A stretch of 27,500 bases of DNA from Cristatella mucedo (lineage: Eukaryota > Bryozoa > Phylactolaemata > Cristatellidae), in assembly GCA_009760855.2 (NCBI GenBank), contig WPIO01000050.1, positions 270,001 through 297,500 on the forward strand, in the 5' to 3' direction. Made by a program: the position numbers and the translations under genes. Below, one piece after another: positions 8,091 through 18,732 of this stretch. Below the pieces are notes generated by a model, which worked only from the letters and a program-made list of their open reading frames with translations, ran no database searches and was not told where the DNA came from. Each line of letters begins with the position of its first letter. Position 1 is the first letter of the stretch.

Positions 8091-8575
8091 ACATTTTAAT
8101 TTATTATCTTTAGGCCATGTCTTTGCATCATTTGGAGCCACGATAGATTCCAGGCTGCTTCAGGTCGGCACCTTCACAAGTCAACACTAGACCGCGAGAA
8201 TTTAACTCAAAAAGCAACTCGTCTCAGTCTTGCTTTTGCTATCTCTGTAAGACGTTTTAAGCGAGTTGTGACAGACCAGGCAAACATTTATATTAAAAGA
8301 ATACAAGCGAGCAAGTTTTAATTTTTCTAGCGGGGCGTCATTACCGTCGGCGTACGACGAACGTCGGGTCTGTAGTAAAGGCACGTGCAGTGCCGTCACC
8401 TGAACTCGTGAGCGAATACGCGAATATAACAATGGCTCGCGTGCCCAGTCGCCTCCCCGGATGTCCGGCGGGGCGGCTGCCAGGCTTTCTAGGCAGGACA
8501 AAAGTAGGCATTCCCCACGCGGCAGGGGGCGGGGGAAACCTGAACCCAGGAGGAGGGGGCGACGCAAGGGCAATG
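8091..8575. other. Unassigned stretch with GC-rich right half
   Basis: No gene recognised. 8440-8570 is GC-rich with G runs (GGGGGCGGGGG near 8526). The minus-strand open frame here extends into the LINE-B microsatellite tail and has no motif. Confidence 0.5.
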
Positions 8576-8890
8576 TAATGTAGTGTAATGTAATGTAATG
8601 TATCTCCGTCAGTAACTCCACAAAGTCATAAAGACCATGTGGGTGTTACGCAGGAGAGTTTTGTATAGTGCACTCACAGCCTAAGCGGCTTTCGGTACGC
8701 ATTCGGTACCCAACAGACTTCGTCTCACGCAACAAAGAGAAAGTGGGAAGCATAGCAGAGTTAGGAGAGCAGTTGAGGTAGTGAGTAGCATAGAAGTAGC
8801 AGTTCAGGACCGCTGAAAAAGATGTGCCATAGTCGGCATCAGGAGAGTAGATGTCGTTAGCTAGCGCCTCTCAAAAAGTCTCTTTAGCCA
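8576..8890 (-). mobile_element. LINE-B 3' portion with intact tail (minus)
   Basis: Begins with a TGTAA/TGTAG microsatellite (about 8573-8600), the LINE poly-repeat tail read in reverse. It is followed by the conserved 3' block (ATCTCCGTCAGTAACTCC to GTACGCATTCGGTA), then TTCGTCTCACGCAACAAAGA and a segment that is the inverse of 4765-4860. This is the clearest evidence in the window for the true 3' end of LINE-B. The upstream limit near 8890 is approximate. Confidence 0.7.
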
Positions 8891-8993
8891 CTCCGGGAGC
8901 ACGCCGGTTTTTTGGTGTAGTGCAATTTTTAATTGTTCAATTCAACTTCAATTTAGCATGTGAGTTGTAGTTATTATATATATATATATATCA

Positions 8994-9041
8994 ATAATTA
9001 TAATTAATAATAATTATAAAAATAATAGCAATATAAATGAA

Positions 9042-9072
<31 letters not shown>

Positions 9073-9119
9073 TCATTTAAATCTCTATTATTTTGATAAT
9101 TATTATTAATTATAATTAT
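8994..9119. repeat. AT-rich long palindrome with (AT)n core
   Basis: The left arm (about 8994-9055) begins ATAATTATAATTAATAATAA and includes AAATAATAG and TAAATGAATATATAT. The right arm (about 9061-9119) is its reverse complement with only a few mismatches (CAATAT versus GATTTA near the middle). The arms of about 60 bp meet at an (AT)n core. An additional (TA)n run precedes it at about 8975-8991. Such a sequence could extrude a cruciform; its origin may be microsatellite expansion plus inverted duplication. Confidence 0.85.
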
Positions 9120-9180
9120 AAATTAATGTAGCACGTTCCGAGAGAGGTGATGCCCCGCTCTGTAGGCCTATCATCGGGAG

Positions 9181-9344
9181 CAGCAGTTCTCAACCTTCCT
9201 AATGCCGCGACCCTTTAAAATGCAGCTCCTCGTATTGTGGTGACCCGCAACCATAAAATTATTGTGTGCAAAGCTTGGAAATGTGCGTTTTCCGAGGGTT
9301 TTCCCCTGTGAAAGGGTTCACCGCCCGCAGGTTGAGAACCGCTG
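9181..9344. mobile_element. hAT-type MITE resembling SPIN elements
   Basis: 164 bp bounded by CAGCAGTTCTCAACC (9181) and its inverted counterpart GGTTGAGAACCGCTG (ending 9344). Internal blocks AATGCCGCGACCCTTTA, TTGTGGTGACCC, CAACCATAAAATTATT and CCCCTGTGAAAGGGTTC match, as remembered, the ends and interior of SPIN (Space Invaders) non-autonomous hAT elements known from tetrapods and some invertebrates. Flanking octamers ATCGGGAG and GCCCGGAG agree at 5 of 8 positions and could be a decayed 8-bp target duplication. There is no transposase. An hAT MITE is well supported; SPIN identity specifically rests on memory. Confidence 0.8.
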
Positions 9345-9461
9345 GCCCGGAGGCCTTTTTTAGCAAATCATAAACAAGCCTGTTCCGCTCCATTTGAGAG
9401 CGTGAAGTTGAACTAGAGCGCATTCGAGGCATCCTGCTCGCTATGCCTCTGTGTAGACATA

Positions 9462-9595
9462 TATAATTTATTTATATAGCACCCCAAGAGAACTTAATCT
9501 CTATTCAGGTGCTTCACATATGCCTCGGGGCTCGAGCCCACGACCTCAGTCAGACCTTGGTCGGGGCAAGCGCCTTAACCGCTAGATCAAACCAG
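9462..9595 (-). mobile_element. SINE-1 copy c
   Basis: Read on the minus strand: A-box-like region near 9595, GCGCTTGCCCC, B-box segment GGGCTCGAGCCCC (9536-9524), CATATGTGAAGCACC, then GAGATTAAGTTCTCTTGGGG and GTGCTATATAAATAAATT. About 20-30 bp of the internal block found in copy a is missing here. Confidence 0.8.
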
Positions 9596-11594
9596 ACTTG
9601 TGCGAAAATATTAATCTCTATAGTAGCGCTAGAAACTACGTTGGTTTCCTCATCATCAAACGGGCACTCTCCTCCCAACGGAAATCGGCGTAGCAAGGAA
9701 CGCGAGCACTCGCTCTGGCCACCCCTACACCGGGCTCACCTTGGCCGCCTTGTTGGCCTCGCCTGAAAAATAAACGTTCCTCGCCTTCCGCAGAGTTGAG
9801 CACGCGGAGCGGTCGGCTTCGGCAGGCTTCGGCGCAGCCTGAGAAGCTTCTATACCTCAGCCTCTTCTCGCCGCTCCAGCCTTTTAATAAACGGATGGCT
9901 GCACGCTCAATAGGAACTCTTGTCTCATTTTGTCGCGTCGCGTCCTGTCAACGAGAGCCACGGGAAGCGAAGACGTGAGCTGAAGCTGAGCCGGAGCAGC
10001 CGCCGAGCTCGATTCGCTCTGCGATTAGCAGCCATTATCATAGCTCGCCGTCCATAGGTCGTCGTGATCGTCGTCGCTAGTTGAGCAGCCGGCTTAAAAA
10101 GGTCGATTTAGAAAGGCAGTTTCGAGCCAGCAATTCTTACCCGGAGATTACCCGGCTCCATTGGGTCTCGCGCTTCTGTCCAGTGACGCTCGCAGCAATT
10201 CGCAGCAGCTCGCGCTTGCTGTTTGAACGCCCTCGTCCCACTGAACGCCGTGCTCCGTCTCGCGCTCGCTGTTTGAATGCCTGAATGTCACTTCACAAAT
10301 TCGTAAATGAGTTAAGTGGCTCCCTCCCCGAGGCTGTTTCAATGAAGAGGCCTCATTGGGCGATTGCTCAGTAGCGAGGATGCAGGAAAGCATTCGGCTG
10401 TGAAGCATCCTCGCTTGTGAATCTATCGCTGCTGGAGAGTTCTAGCTACATCCGCACGACGAGCACAAGTTTTCGAGAGTTCAGAAATGAAGAACGATCG
10501 ACGAGCTTCCAGAAGTTTTGTTTTAACACATGGAGGTTGAGACGGATGGGCTCTCTACCTCGGAAGAGCGTTCGATTTTAAAGCGAGATCTTGCAGAATA
10601 ATCGTAACAGTAACGAGCTCGTACGTACGAAAAATCAATTTAAAATTAAATAGCCTGCATATAAGCGTGAAGCTGCGAAAAGGCTCAGGCTAGGCTCAGG
10701 CGCAACGACTCATCGGCTGGAAGAACGTCGCTAAAATTGACTGTCCCTGCCAGGCTGTTCGTTTTTATCGGCTCCACTGAGAGATAATCTCACCGCAGCG
10801 TTTACGTACGTAATGACGTAGCGTGCTCATCAAAAGCCTGGTCATTTTTGTATAATAATCCATTGTCCGATCGTTGCACCTGCGAGTGTGCATGCCGTTT
10901 CTACACATGGAAATTATAAAATTGTCTCTCTTAATAATTTGACGCGACATTAATCATAGCTGTACATTCATAGAAATACAGCAAATATACCCAACGACGA
11001 AGTCTAAGCGCAGCGTCCGCTTTTAAGGGATTGACATTCCCACCCTCAAAATTAGTTAGACTAATTACAACAAATTTTTGTGTATGGCCCAAAACTAAAA
11101 GGCTGATTTAGTTCCTTCTAGGAACTACTCATTGGCTAGAAGCAAGCATGTCAAATTATTAGTGATAATTATGCGCACAACTGCACCGAGCAAAAATATG
11201 CCAAGGACTAATCACGCTGACGGAGCAAATGCTTTGAAAAACAGTTGGGACTTAAGCTACATTGTATACGTCAAATCGGGATGCGTGATGTTGGTCTGCA
11301 TGCAGTTCAAGCTTTTGGATAAATAGGAGCTGAAGAGGCATCATATATATATATATATATATATCCATATAAATCCAAAAGATTTGAGATTGGGGCACCT
11401 GCGGACACTGACCGCTAAGCGACCAGAATCTTCGTGCACTCTGTAGAGGAGTCCTGAGGAGCAAGCGTGTTTTTTTATAGGTAAGCCGAAGCAAGATAAC
11501 AACAGCGACCTGAAAGTAAATGACAGGGCCAATCGTCAGGGACAGCCGTAAGCGTCTCCGGGGAAAGCCATATTGAGAAAAAAACACTAGCTTA
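9596..11594. other. Unassigned 2-kb stretch
   Basis: No gene or RNA recognised on either strand. Small structures: an imperfect 23-bp direct repeat CTCGCG(C)..TGTTTGAA at 10209-10231 and 10259-10281; a 12-bp palindrome TTACGTACGTAA at 10802-10813; and an (AT)n microsatellite at 11343-11364. 9650-10450 is richer in CG than 10500-11340. Confidence 0.5.
11343..11364. repeat. (AT)n microsatellite
   Basis: About eleven AT dinucleotides in a row. Confidence 0.9.
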
Positions 11595-11753
11595 TTCAAC
11601 AGCCTCTTATTGCATAGCGACAGAAGAGCCTTAAAGGCTATCGCCACCGCTTGCGGTGGCAATAAAGGATTGCCCACCGCAGGATTTGAACCCAAGACCT
11701 CGGGACCGAGGTCGCGTAAAGAGCAAACGCCTTACCTAGTGTGCCATCGCGGC
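11595..11753 (-). mobile_element. SINE-2 copy (minus)
   Basis: On the minus strand: ATGGCACACTAGGTAAGGCG (A-box region), a hairpin around ACCTCGGTCCCGAGGT, B-box GGTTCAAATCC, GCGGTGGGCAATCC, then GCCACCGCAAGCGGTGGCGA, TAGCCTTTAAGGCTCTTC, TGTCGCTATGCAA and GAGGCTGTTGAAT. Block order is identical to the copies at 2280 and 19677. Confidence 0.8.
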
Positions 11754-11880
11754 ACTCCGCTCTGCACCTACCACCCTGCCTCTGCATTGAGCAGGCACTT
11801 CAACAGACCGCATGCATCGCAAGTCAAGCCTTCTTGTAGAGAATATAGGCTAGAGGTCAATGCTGATTCGACAGTTCACT

Positions 11881-11960
11881 TGTATAGCGACAGAAGAGCC
11901 CTAGTGGCTATCATCACGGCTTGCAGTAGGCAATCAAGGATCGCCCGCTGTGAGTCCGTC
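11881..11960 (-). mobile_element. SINE-2 3' half (minus, partial)
   Basis: TATAGCGACAGAAGAGCC, CTAGTGGCTATCATCAC, GCTTGCAGTAGGCAATCA and GGATCGCCCGCTGTG match the tail and body of SINE-2. The tRNA-like head is missing and non-matching sequence follows after about 11960. Confidence 0.7.
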
Positions 11961-12092
11961 ACATTTCGTCTCGCCCATTCAGCGGATCCAATTCGAAACG
12001 TCGAATCGTGGCGCTCGGGCGTTCGAGCGACTGAATCTCGCTCTCAGCCTGCCGCAGCCGCAGGCGATTCGGCTACGCCGAAGATCCAGTAA

Positions 12093-12135
12093 GGTCGCTG
12101 TCGCGGCCTTCTTTAAAAAGGCCGCGACAGCGACC
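12093..12135. repeat. Perfect hairpin, 18-bp arms, 7-nt loop
   Basis: GGTCGCTGTCGCGGCCTT (12093-12110) is the exact reverse complement of 12118-12135; the loop is CTTTAAA. It is followed at once by a 15-bp tandem duplication, AGCCTTTGCGAGTCC (12136-12150) and AGCCTTTGCGAATCC (12151-12165). It is not followed by a T run and lies outside any recognised gene. Confidence 0.95.
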
Positions 12136-12296
12136 AGCCTTTGCGAGTCCAGCCTTTGCGAATCCAGCATCACGTCGCGTCTTTGCGGCTCGTCGATCCT
12201 CGAAATGGCGACCGGCGAGACTTCGGCCTCGCTTGGCGAAACAAAAGTCCTCGACACGTCAACCAGCACGGGCAACGCAGCTTTGGTAAGCGAGCT

Positions 12297-12341
12297 AAGC
12301 GGTTAGCTAAGCGAGCAGGCTGCTCGCTTAGCTAACCGCTT
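12297..12341. repeat. Perfect palindrome, 22-bp arms, 1-nt spacer
   Basis: 12297-12318 (starts AAGCGGTTAGCTAAGC) is the exact reverse complement of 12320-12341, with a single G at 12319 as centre. The outer half CGCTTTTCGTCATCAGGT at 12337-12354 is repeated directly at 12389-12406. A smaller palindrome TCAGGTGACCTGA lies at 12349-12361. Confidence 0.95.
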
Positions 12342-12388
12342 TTCGTCATCAGGTGACCTGATCGTGACATCGTCATGACATCATCTGT

Positions 12389-12406
12389 CGCTTTTCGTCA
12401 TCAGGT
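12389..12406. repeat. 18-bp direct repeat of 12337-12354
   Basis: CGCTTTTCGTCATCAGGT is identical at both positions, 52 bp apart. The first copy overlaps the right arm of the 22-bp palindrome. Confidence 0.9.
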
Positions 12407-13571
12407 AGGCCCGAGAGAAAAACGCACATTTCAGCAAAGACTCCGGCGGTGGATACGCAGTTACCTCCGCTTGCGGCTAGGCAGCGAAGACAGTGGACAA
12501 AGAAGCAAACAAGGGTTCAAGGCCAATAAGATGTCCGCCGTCTCACCCTCGACAAGTCTTCTACGCGAAAACCCGCCATACGCGCGCGGAAGCAATCAGG
12601 CAAAAACGCGGCCCTGAGTGTGCGTTTACCTTCGTAAAATCACTTTCGCCTCCTTCCATCAGCCCTTCGTAGACTGCAAAAGGTCCGCCGGTCAAGTACA
12701 AGGGTCCAGCGAGGTCGCAGCCTTTAACATCTTGGCCGCGGCATCGAGTCTTAGCAGCAGCATTGATATCTAGGAATTCATTCTATCTATGATGACGAAG
12801 CGATATCAGCTACGGACAATCATAACTAATATGCAGGTTACTAGCCGCCGGCACTAGCCAAGGCAGCCACCGGCGTGGGAGACCCAGCAGCCCAATGTGA
12901 TAAGCGTTTAAATATCCATAGGCAAGTAATTTCTCACGCACTGCGGTCAAATAACAATCAGAATAGACGTACCCACACGACGAAGTCTGTTTTACCGTAG
13001 TAGGGTGCGACTTTGGCTAGCACTGCCATTGACTGCATCCCAAGAAATAGCTTGTAGTTTAGTTGGCGTCGAGCACAGCACAGAACGACCGACACCAACA
13101 GTTTATTTCGCGACGCGCGGAAGTAGGCGAAGCACGACTCTCTTCGCCCCTCTCGTCTACCGGAGTGCTTGCGACTGCCCCTGTCACAACAATCACTACG
13201 ACTGCGCATCCCGACCGCATACCACACGGTACCCTCCCTCCCTACGGTGACCTTGCATCAATTAAATCTCAACCGGAGATTCGGACGCGTCTTTTCCGGT
13301 CTCGGCTTCACCCTTCGCCCCTCTGAACTCGTTTTCTTTGTTCCAGCTATTTTCTTATTCGTTCCTGCTTTGCGTTCGTGACCTGCGTGTGGCCTGTGAT
13401 TCAGTACATGTCACTAGCCAGAGGCGCTACCAGCCGCTGGTCCACGGGTGTCGTCCTGTTTGCTCGAGCTCGCTGGGCATAATACGTGACATGCCTGCTT
13501 TCACTCTACATGCTTGCGAACCGTGCATAGCCGTCACTAACTCGTGGGTACTTTTCGCTTGCAGTGAGCAG
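12407..13571. other. Unassigned stretch
   Basis: No gene, RNA or repeat family recognised. Short open frames of 70-90 codons around 12958-13381 overlap one another on both strands, lack motifs and are treated as chance. Confidence 0.5.
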
Positions 13572-13685
13572 TGAAGCGCCTAGATGAACGGAGATTTAGT
13601 TCTCTTAGGGCCCTACACAGGTGACACACTATTCTTGCTCTTATAATATTAACAATAACCAATAATAATATTAATAAATATATTT
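13572..13685 (+). mobile_element. SINE-1 type 3' tail (solo)
   Basis: AAGCGCCTAGATGAACGG, AGATTTAGTTCTCTTAGGG and CCCTACACAGG match the SINE-1 3' stem-loop, followed by an AT-rich (AATAATATT-type) tail to about 13685. No tRNA-like head was found upstream. Confidence 0.65.
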
Positions 13686-13822
13686 GGACTCTTTTGATTA
13701 AGGTACACCTGTCATTGTTGCCGCGCTCCGTTACCGCGTTACGTTCCGTTACGTTGCGTGCATTTGCGCTGCACCTATAAGTCGTGCTTCAAAGGCTCGG
13801 CCTTCGCAGGTACCGTTTCTCC

Positions 13823-14335
13823 CTCGACGGATAGGACTAGCACCGCTAAATTGGTCCATACATTTGCGACATCCCATCTTGACTTCTGTAACTCGCTACT
13901 TGCTGGTCTACCGGTCTGTGCAATCAGGCACTTGCAGCTCGTGCAAAACTCTGCAGCTAGGCTAATCTGTCGTGAGCACAGCAGTTGCCACATCACACCA
14001 CTTCTCGCCGACCCACACTGGCTCCTAGTCAAGCAACGCATCGACTTCGAGGTTTTATCGCTCACTTTTAGGTCCCTTCATTACTTGGCTCCAGCTTACG
14101 TATCAGATTTACTCCCCCCCCAGCCAGACTAAGCATCGTATCACCTGCTTTTCGGAATCTAAGTGTTTACCACTACCTCGTACGAACCTCAAATCCTTTG
14201 GAGACCACGCCTTTAGTTCGTATGCTCCTAAAGCCCAGAACGCACTCTCGACTTGCGGCACGACATCCCCTGACTGGACCACATTTAAAAAGAAACTAAA
14301 AACGCATCTATTTATGACAGCATTTAGTGGGTCCA
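13823..14335 (+). pseudogene. LINE-A ORF remnant, copy 2 (frameshifted)
   Basis: The first frame (to 14132) gives [59 protein letters not shown] and [20 protein letters not shown]. It is broken at a C run at about 14112-14120. The continuation, [20 protein letters not shown] and [20 protein letters not shown], lies in another frame. Compared with copies 1 and 4, the C run carries extra bases. Non-functional. Confidence 0.75.
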
Positions 14336-14580
14336 CGCGATTCGTCCTTTGTGTGCTTCTGCGTGCTGACGCTGTGCACGCTGCCACTGACTACACTTGA
14401 TGCTGACCCTGTGCATGTCACCCTATAATCATCTTATTCTTGTTGTTAATTGAGCACGGTACCGCTAACCATTCGATAGTGCTTCCTTTGCAGCAAATGT
14501 AATGTGGCTAGAAAGAGATTGAGTTCTCTGAGGTACTATATCAAGTGTATTATTATTATTAAAATGTATTATTATTACTA
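13823..14580 (+). mobile_element. LINE-A copy 2 (5'-truncated, plus)
   Basis: ORF remnant, 3' UTR and tail. The tail stem-loop reads GGCTAGAAAGAGATTGAGTT and CTCTGAGG, then (ATT)n to about 14580, including a short internal duplication of the end (AAAATGTATTATTATTA). The outer GCGCC/GGGCGCT pairing is eroded here. Sequence upstream of 13823 does not match the other copies. Confidence 0.8.
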
Positions 14581-14829
14581 GCGATGTGCTTGCGGCTAAA
14601 GGAAATTAGCATAGCGTTTGTCACACTTTTACTGTAAGCTTTTTCAGGATCGCTAGAACCTGATCGTGCCCCCGCATGACTAATGATTCCATGCAGCCTG
14701 AAAGAATGTACTCCAATCTACCAACTGCGTGACGTCTCACATACCTGTAGTCTTTAATGAGTAGCGGCCTAACAAAATTATCTGCTGTTGTTGCCAACTG
14801 TTCCTGCATAGCCGGAAGGCACGGAAGCA

Positions 14830-14866
14830 AGACGTCGCGTGCGTGGAGTCCACGCACGCGACGTCT
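14830..14866. repeat. Perfect palindrome, 18-bp arms, 1-nt spacer
   Basis: AGACGTCGCGTGCGTGGA (14830-14847) is the exact reverse complement of 14849-14866; the centre is a single G at 14848. Its architecture matches the palindrome at 12297-12341, but the sequence is different. No gene is assigned here. Confidence 0.95.
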
Positions 14867-15020
14867 ATGCGAGCTGGCTGAATCTCTCGACGCCAACAGC
14901 CGCTTAGCGTTCGCAGACTCTTCGGCTTGGCTGGTGGGGCTTCTTAATAACATACATGGTTTTGCAGCCACGAGACTTGTTGCTCGGTCGCGCTACCCAG
15001 TCCGACGACAGATCATGAAT

Positions 15021-15054
15021 GGAGTTGCTCTAGCTACCGCAGAGGAGTCCATAT
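15021..15054. repeat. Left arm of 34-bp inverted repeat
   Basis: GGAGTTGCTCTAGCTACCGC continuing to 15054 pairs with 15926-15959 with one mismatch in 34. The arms are separated by about 870 bp containing a LINE-A fragment, a SINE-1 copy and a solo tail. The left arm ends about 5 bp before the LINE-A fragment. Confidence 0.9.
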
Positions 15055-15058
15055 CACC

Positions 15059-15327
15059 TACACACCTATTTAGGACAGCATTTAGTGGGTCTCTGTGATT
15101 CGTCCTTGATGTGCTTATGCGTGCTGACACTGTGCATGCTGCCACTAACCACATTTGCATGCTGACCCTGTGCATGTCACCCCTAACCATGTTACTCATT
15201 TTGTTTGTTTATCAAGCATGATATTACTCACCATTCAATTGCATTTCCCTTTGCAGCAAATTTAAAGCGCCTAGAGAGAGATTGAGTTCTCTGAGGGCGC
15301 TTTATCAAGTGCATTATTATTATTATC
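15059..15327 (+). mobile_element. LINE-A copy 3 (short 3' fragment, plus)
   Basis: Starts within the last codons of the ORF (HLFRTAFSGSL, stop at about 15096-15098). It continues through the conserved 3' UTR (ATGTGCTTATGCGTGCTGAC, CATTTGCATGCTGACC) to the stem-loop AAGCGCCTAGAGAGAGATTG / AGTTCTCTGAGGGCGCT and (ATT)n. This is strongly 5'-truncated but has one of the best-preserved tails. Confidence 0.85.
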
Positions 15328-15369
15328 GTACGCAGGGCTGTCTCAATGTCAAGTCTCTCTCTATAAATG

Positions 15370-15536
15370 TATATATATATAATATAGTTCATTTGTATGG
15401 CGCCCTACGAGAACTTAATCTCTATTCAAGCGCTTCATTTATGCCGTGGGGCTCGAGCCCACAACCACAGTCATCAAATACATTCACCTTGACCTCGGTC
15501 GTTAAGGCGAGCACTTTGGCCATTGGGCCAAACCAG
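15370..15536 (-). mobile_element. SINE-1 copy d
   Basis: On the minus strand: TTGGCCCAATGGCCAAAGTG (A-box region), ACGACCGAGGTCAAGGTGAA, TGTATTTGATGACTGTGG, TGTGGGCTCGAGCCCCACGG, ATAAATGAAGCGCTTGAAT, then AGAGATTAAGTTCTCGTAGG and GCGCCATACAAATGAA. The tail region is AT-rich (TATATATATAATATA, 15370-15385). It is one of the most complete copies. Confidence 0.85.
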
Positions 15537-15585
15537 CGCTATGCTTGTTGACATTGCGAATGCCACCGAAAATCATTCTGTCATG

Positions 15586-15692
15586 CATTCTTTACAGCAC
15601 CTGTAAAGTGCCTAGAAAGAGATCCAGTTCTCCGAGGGTTCTATACAAATGAATTATTATTATTATCATCATTATTATTACTATTATTATTG
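15586..15692 (+). mobile_element. Solo SINE-1/LINE-A type tail
   Basis: GTAAAGTGCCTAGAAAGAGA, TCCAGTTCTCCGAGGG and TTCTATACAAATGAATTATT followed by an ATT/ATC microsatellite. The left half of the stem is LINE-A-like (AGAAAGAGAT) and the end is SINE-1-like (CTATACAAAT). It cannot be assigned firmly to one of the two families. Confidence 0.65.
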
Positions 15693-15925
15693 ATAAGCAG
15701 AGCTGACTCACAAATTGTCCACCGACCGCGCTGGCTGCGGTTGCTGTCTTTTCGGCAAGTGAATCCTTCCTTCCTACGATTCCCTCCGATCTCCTCCATC
15801 AGCTGCTGCCACTGCACGCTTCTGTTGCCCCGAGATTTCTGCTCAGTTCTTTTGAAGTATGAGCCCAAGCCCAGCCTGTCCTGCAGACATTGTCCCGATT
15901 AGCCCATCCGTTGCACGAGGCAGAG

Positions 15926-15959
15926 ATATGGACTCCTCTGCGGTAGCTAGAGCAACCCC
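15926..15959. repeat. Right arm of 34-bp inverted repeat
   Basis: ATATGGACTCCTCTGCGGTA continuing to 15959 is the reverse complement of 15021-15054 (33 of 34 positions). The flanks do not extend the match. A small hairpin CCGGGCT-AAAG-AGCCCGG follows at 15981-15998. Confidence 0.9.
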
Positions 15960-15998
15960 ATTTTTTCGCGGTGCAACAATCCGGGCTAAAGAGCCCGG

Positions 15999-17325
<1,327 letters not shown>

Positions 17326-18527
17326 ATGCTGACAAAGATCTTCCCCTTTACATTGAAAGGTAATACGGGAACCTAAATGGACCACGCTCCACAAAGACTT
17401 CGCGTCCTCTGGGACGCGCATCCTGTTCGGCGCATCCTGTTTTCTCGGGCCACACTTCTGCTACGCTTCCGCCTCGTTTAGCCAGTTTTTCCGCAAGCTC
17501 CGAGCCCCCAACCCCGCCGAAAGCTTTCCTACGGCGCTCTTTAACTTTCTTTTCGGTTGCTTTTAACGACTCGGTTTTACTCGCTTCCGGTAAACGTTTT
17601 TAGAGAGAATAAGAATTTTTAGCAAAGTGAGCGCGCTAGAATCCCGCGTTTCTGCTTCCTGATCTCACAGCGAAGCCTCGGCACCGACTCAGTTTCATAA
17701 TCTGAGTTGCGACGTCATTAATGACTGCCAAGCCGGCTTTCTCCCGAGGGTTGGAGACCGGCTATTTCTATGCAGCGGCTGCGACTGAACGCAAAATTTC
17801 TCCTGCTCTACTTCACGAGCTTTCATACTGGCTGGGCCGTACCGTGGCCGGGTATTTATTTTCAATAGCTAAAATCGCCAATTCAATTGTCTTAGCTGTA
17901 TCCGAACATGCCGATCCGGCCTGCTCGCCTCCGGAAGTAGTTCCGGAAGCGGTAGGGGGAAAGGGGTAGGGCAGGGCTCGCTCGATGAATGATGGTTCTA
18001 CGGGAGCGCTCGCTGCTGACTCAGCGCAGGCTGACGTCGCTACCTCTCTAAGAAGCAACGCCGAGCGCAGACTGCCCGCCCCTGTGCACCGGGGGTCGCC
18101 GCCTACCTCGGTCGGACAGCGGGGACCGCACAGGTGAGCCAATCGCGGCGCGAGTCGTGTGACCGTCGGCATCGCTCCGGACATTTCTAGCCGGACCGTC
18201 GCGCCGCACGGACGCTTCGCGCGCTCCCTCTCTCTTCTTCTTCTTCTACCGTTAGCGATTGGAAATCGCTGTGGCCGTCAACTCGTAGAATTGATTGGCA
18301 GTTACAGCAACGCGCTACCTGGAATGTGCTACCACTTGCCGGAAAAGTGGGAAGTCGTGCATGCTTCGATCTTCATACGCAGGTAGAAGGCAAGTGCCAG
18401 CCGTGCACGGTCATTGGATGCAAACTGGAAGTGCGTCGAACCGCAACTCGAGTTGCAGGGAAGTGATACAGGTAAAAAGTGCACTCAAGTGAACAAACCG
18501 AACATTGTTGCGTGCATGTGTAATTAA
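17326..18527. other. Unassigned moderately GC-rich stretch
   Basis: No gene recognised. A (TTC)n run of about five units lies at 18234-18246. Open frames of 80-120 codons at 17721-18184 overlap on opposite strands and lack motifs. Confidence 0.5.
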
Positions 18528-18732
18528 GAGCTGGCTTGGCCAAGTGGTTAAAGTGCTCGCACAGTCCAAGGTCTGCGCGAGGTCTTGGGCTTGAGTCCCG
18601 TGTCGCACGTCAAGCGCCCGAATGACGATTAAGTTCTTTTAGGGCGCTATACAAATACATTATATATATATAATATATTATAATATTTATAATTAATAAT
18701 ATATAATATATAATACTATAACATAATATAAT
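18528..18732 (+). mobile_element. SINE-1 copy e with long AT tail
   Basis: Head GAGCTGGCTTGGCCAAGTGG (A-box region), GTTAAAGTGCTCGC, B-box region GTCTTGGGCTTGAGTCCCGT, then AAGCGCCCGAATGACGATTA and AGTTCTTTTAGGGCGCTATA followed by ACAAATACATT. The tail has expanded into about 70 bp of TATAAT-type AT repeat (18660-18732). Confidence 0.85.

Noticed and set aside
8202-8621. 139-codon minus-strand open frame
   Set aside because: It begins inside the LINE-B microsatellite tail and has no recognisable domain.
12958-13381. Cluster of 70-90-codon open frames on both strands
   Set aside because: No motif, no consistent frame, and no flanking splice signals that build a plausible protein.
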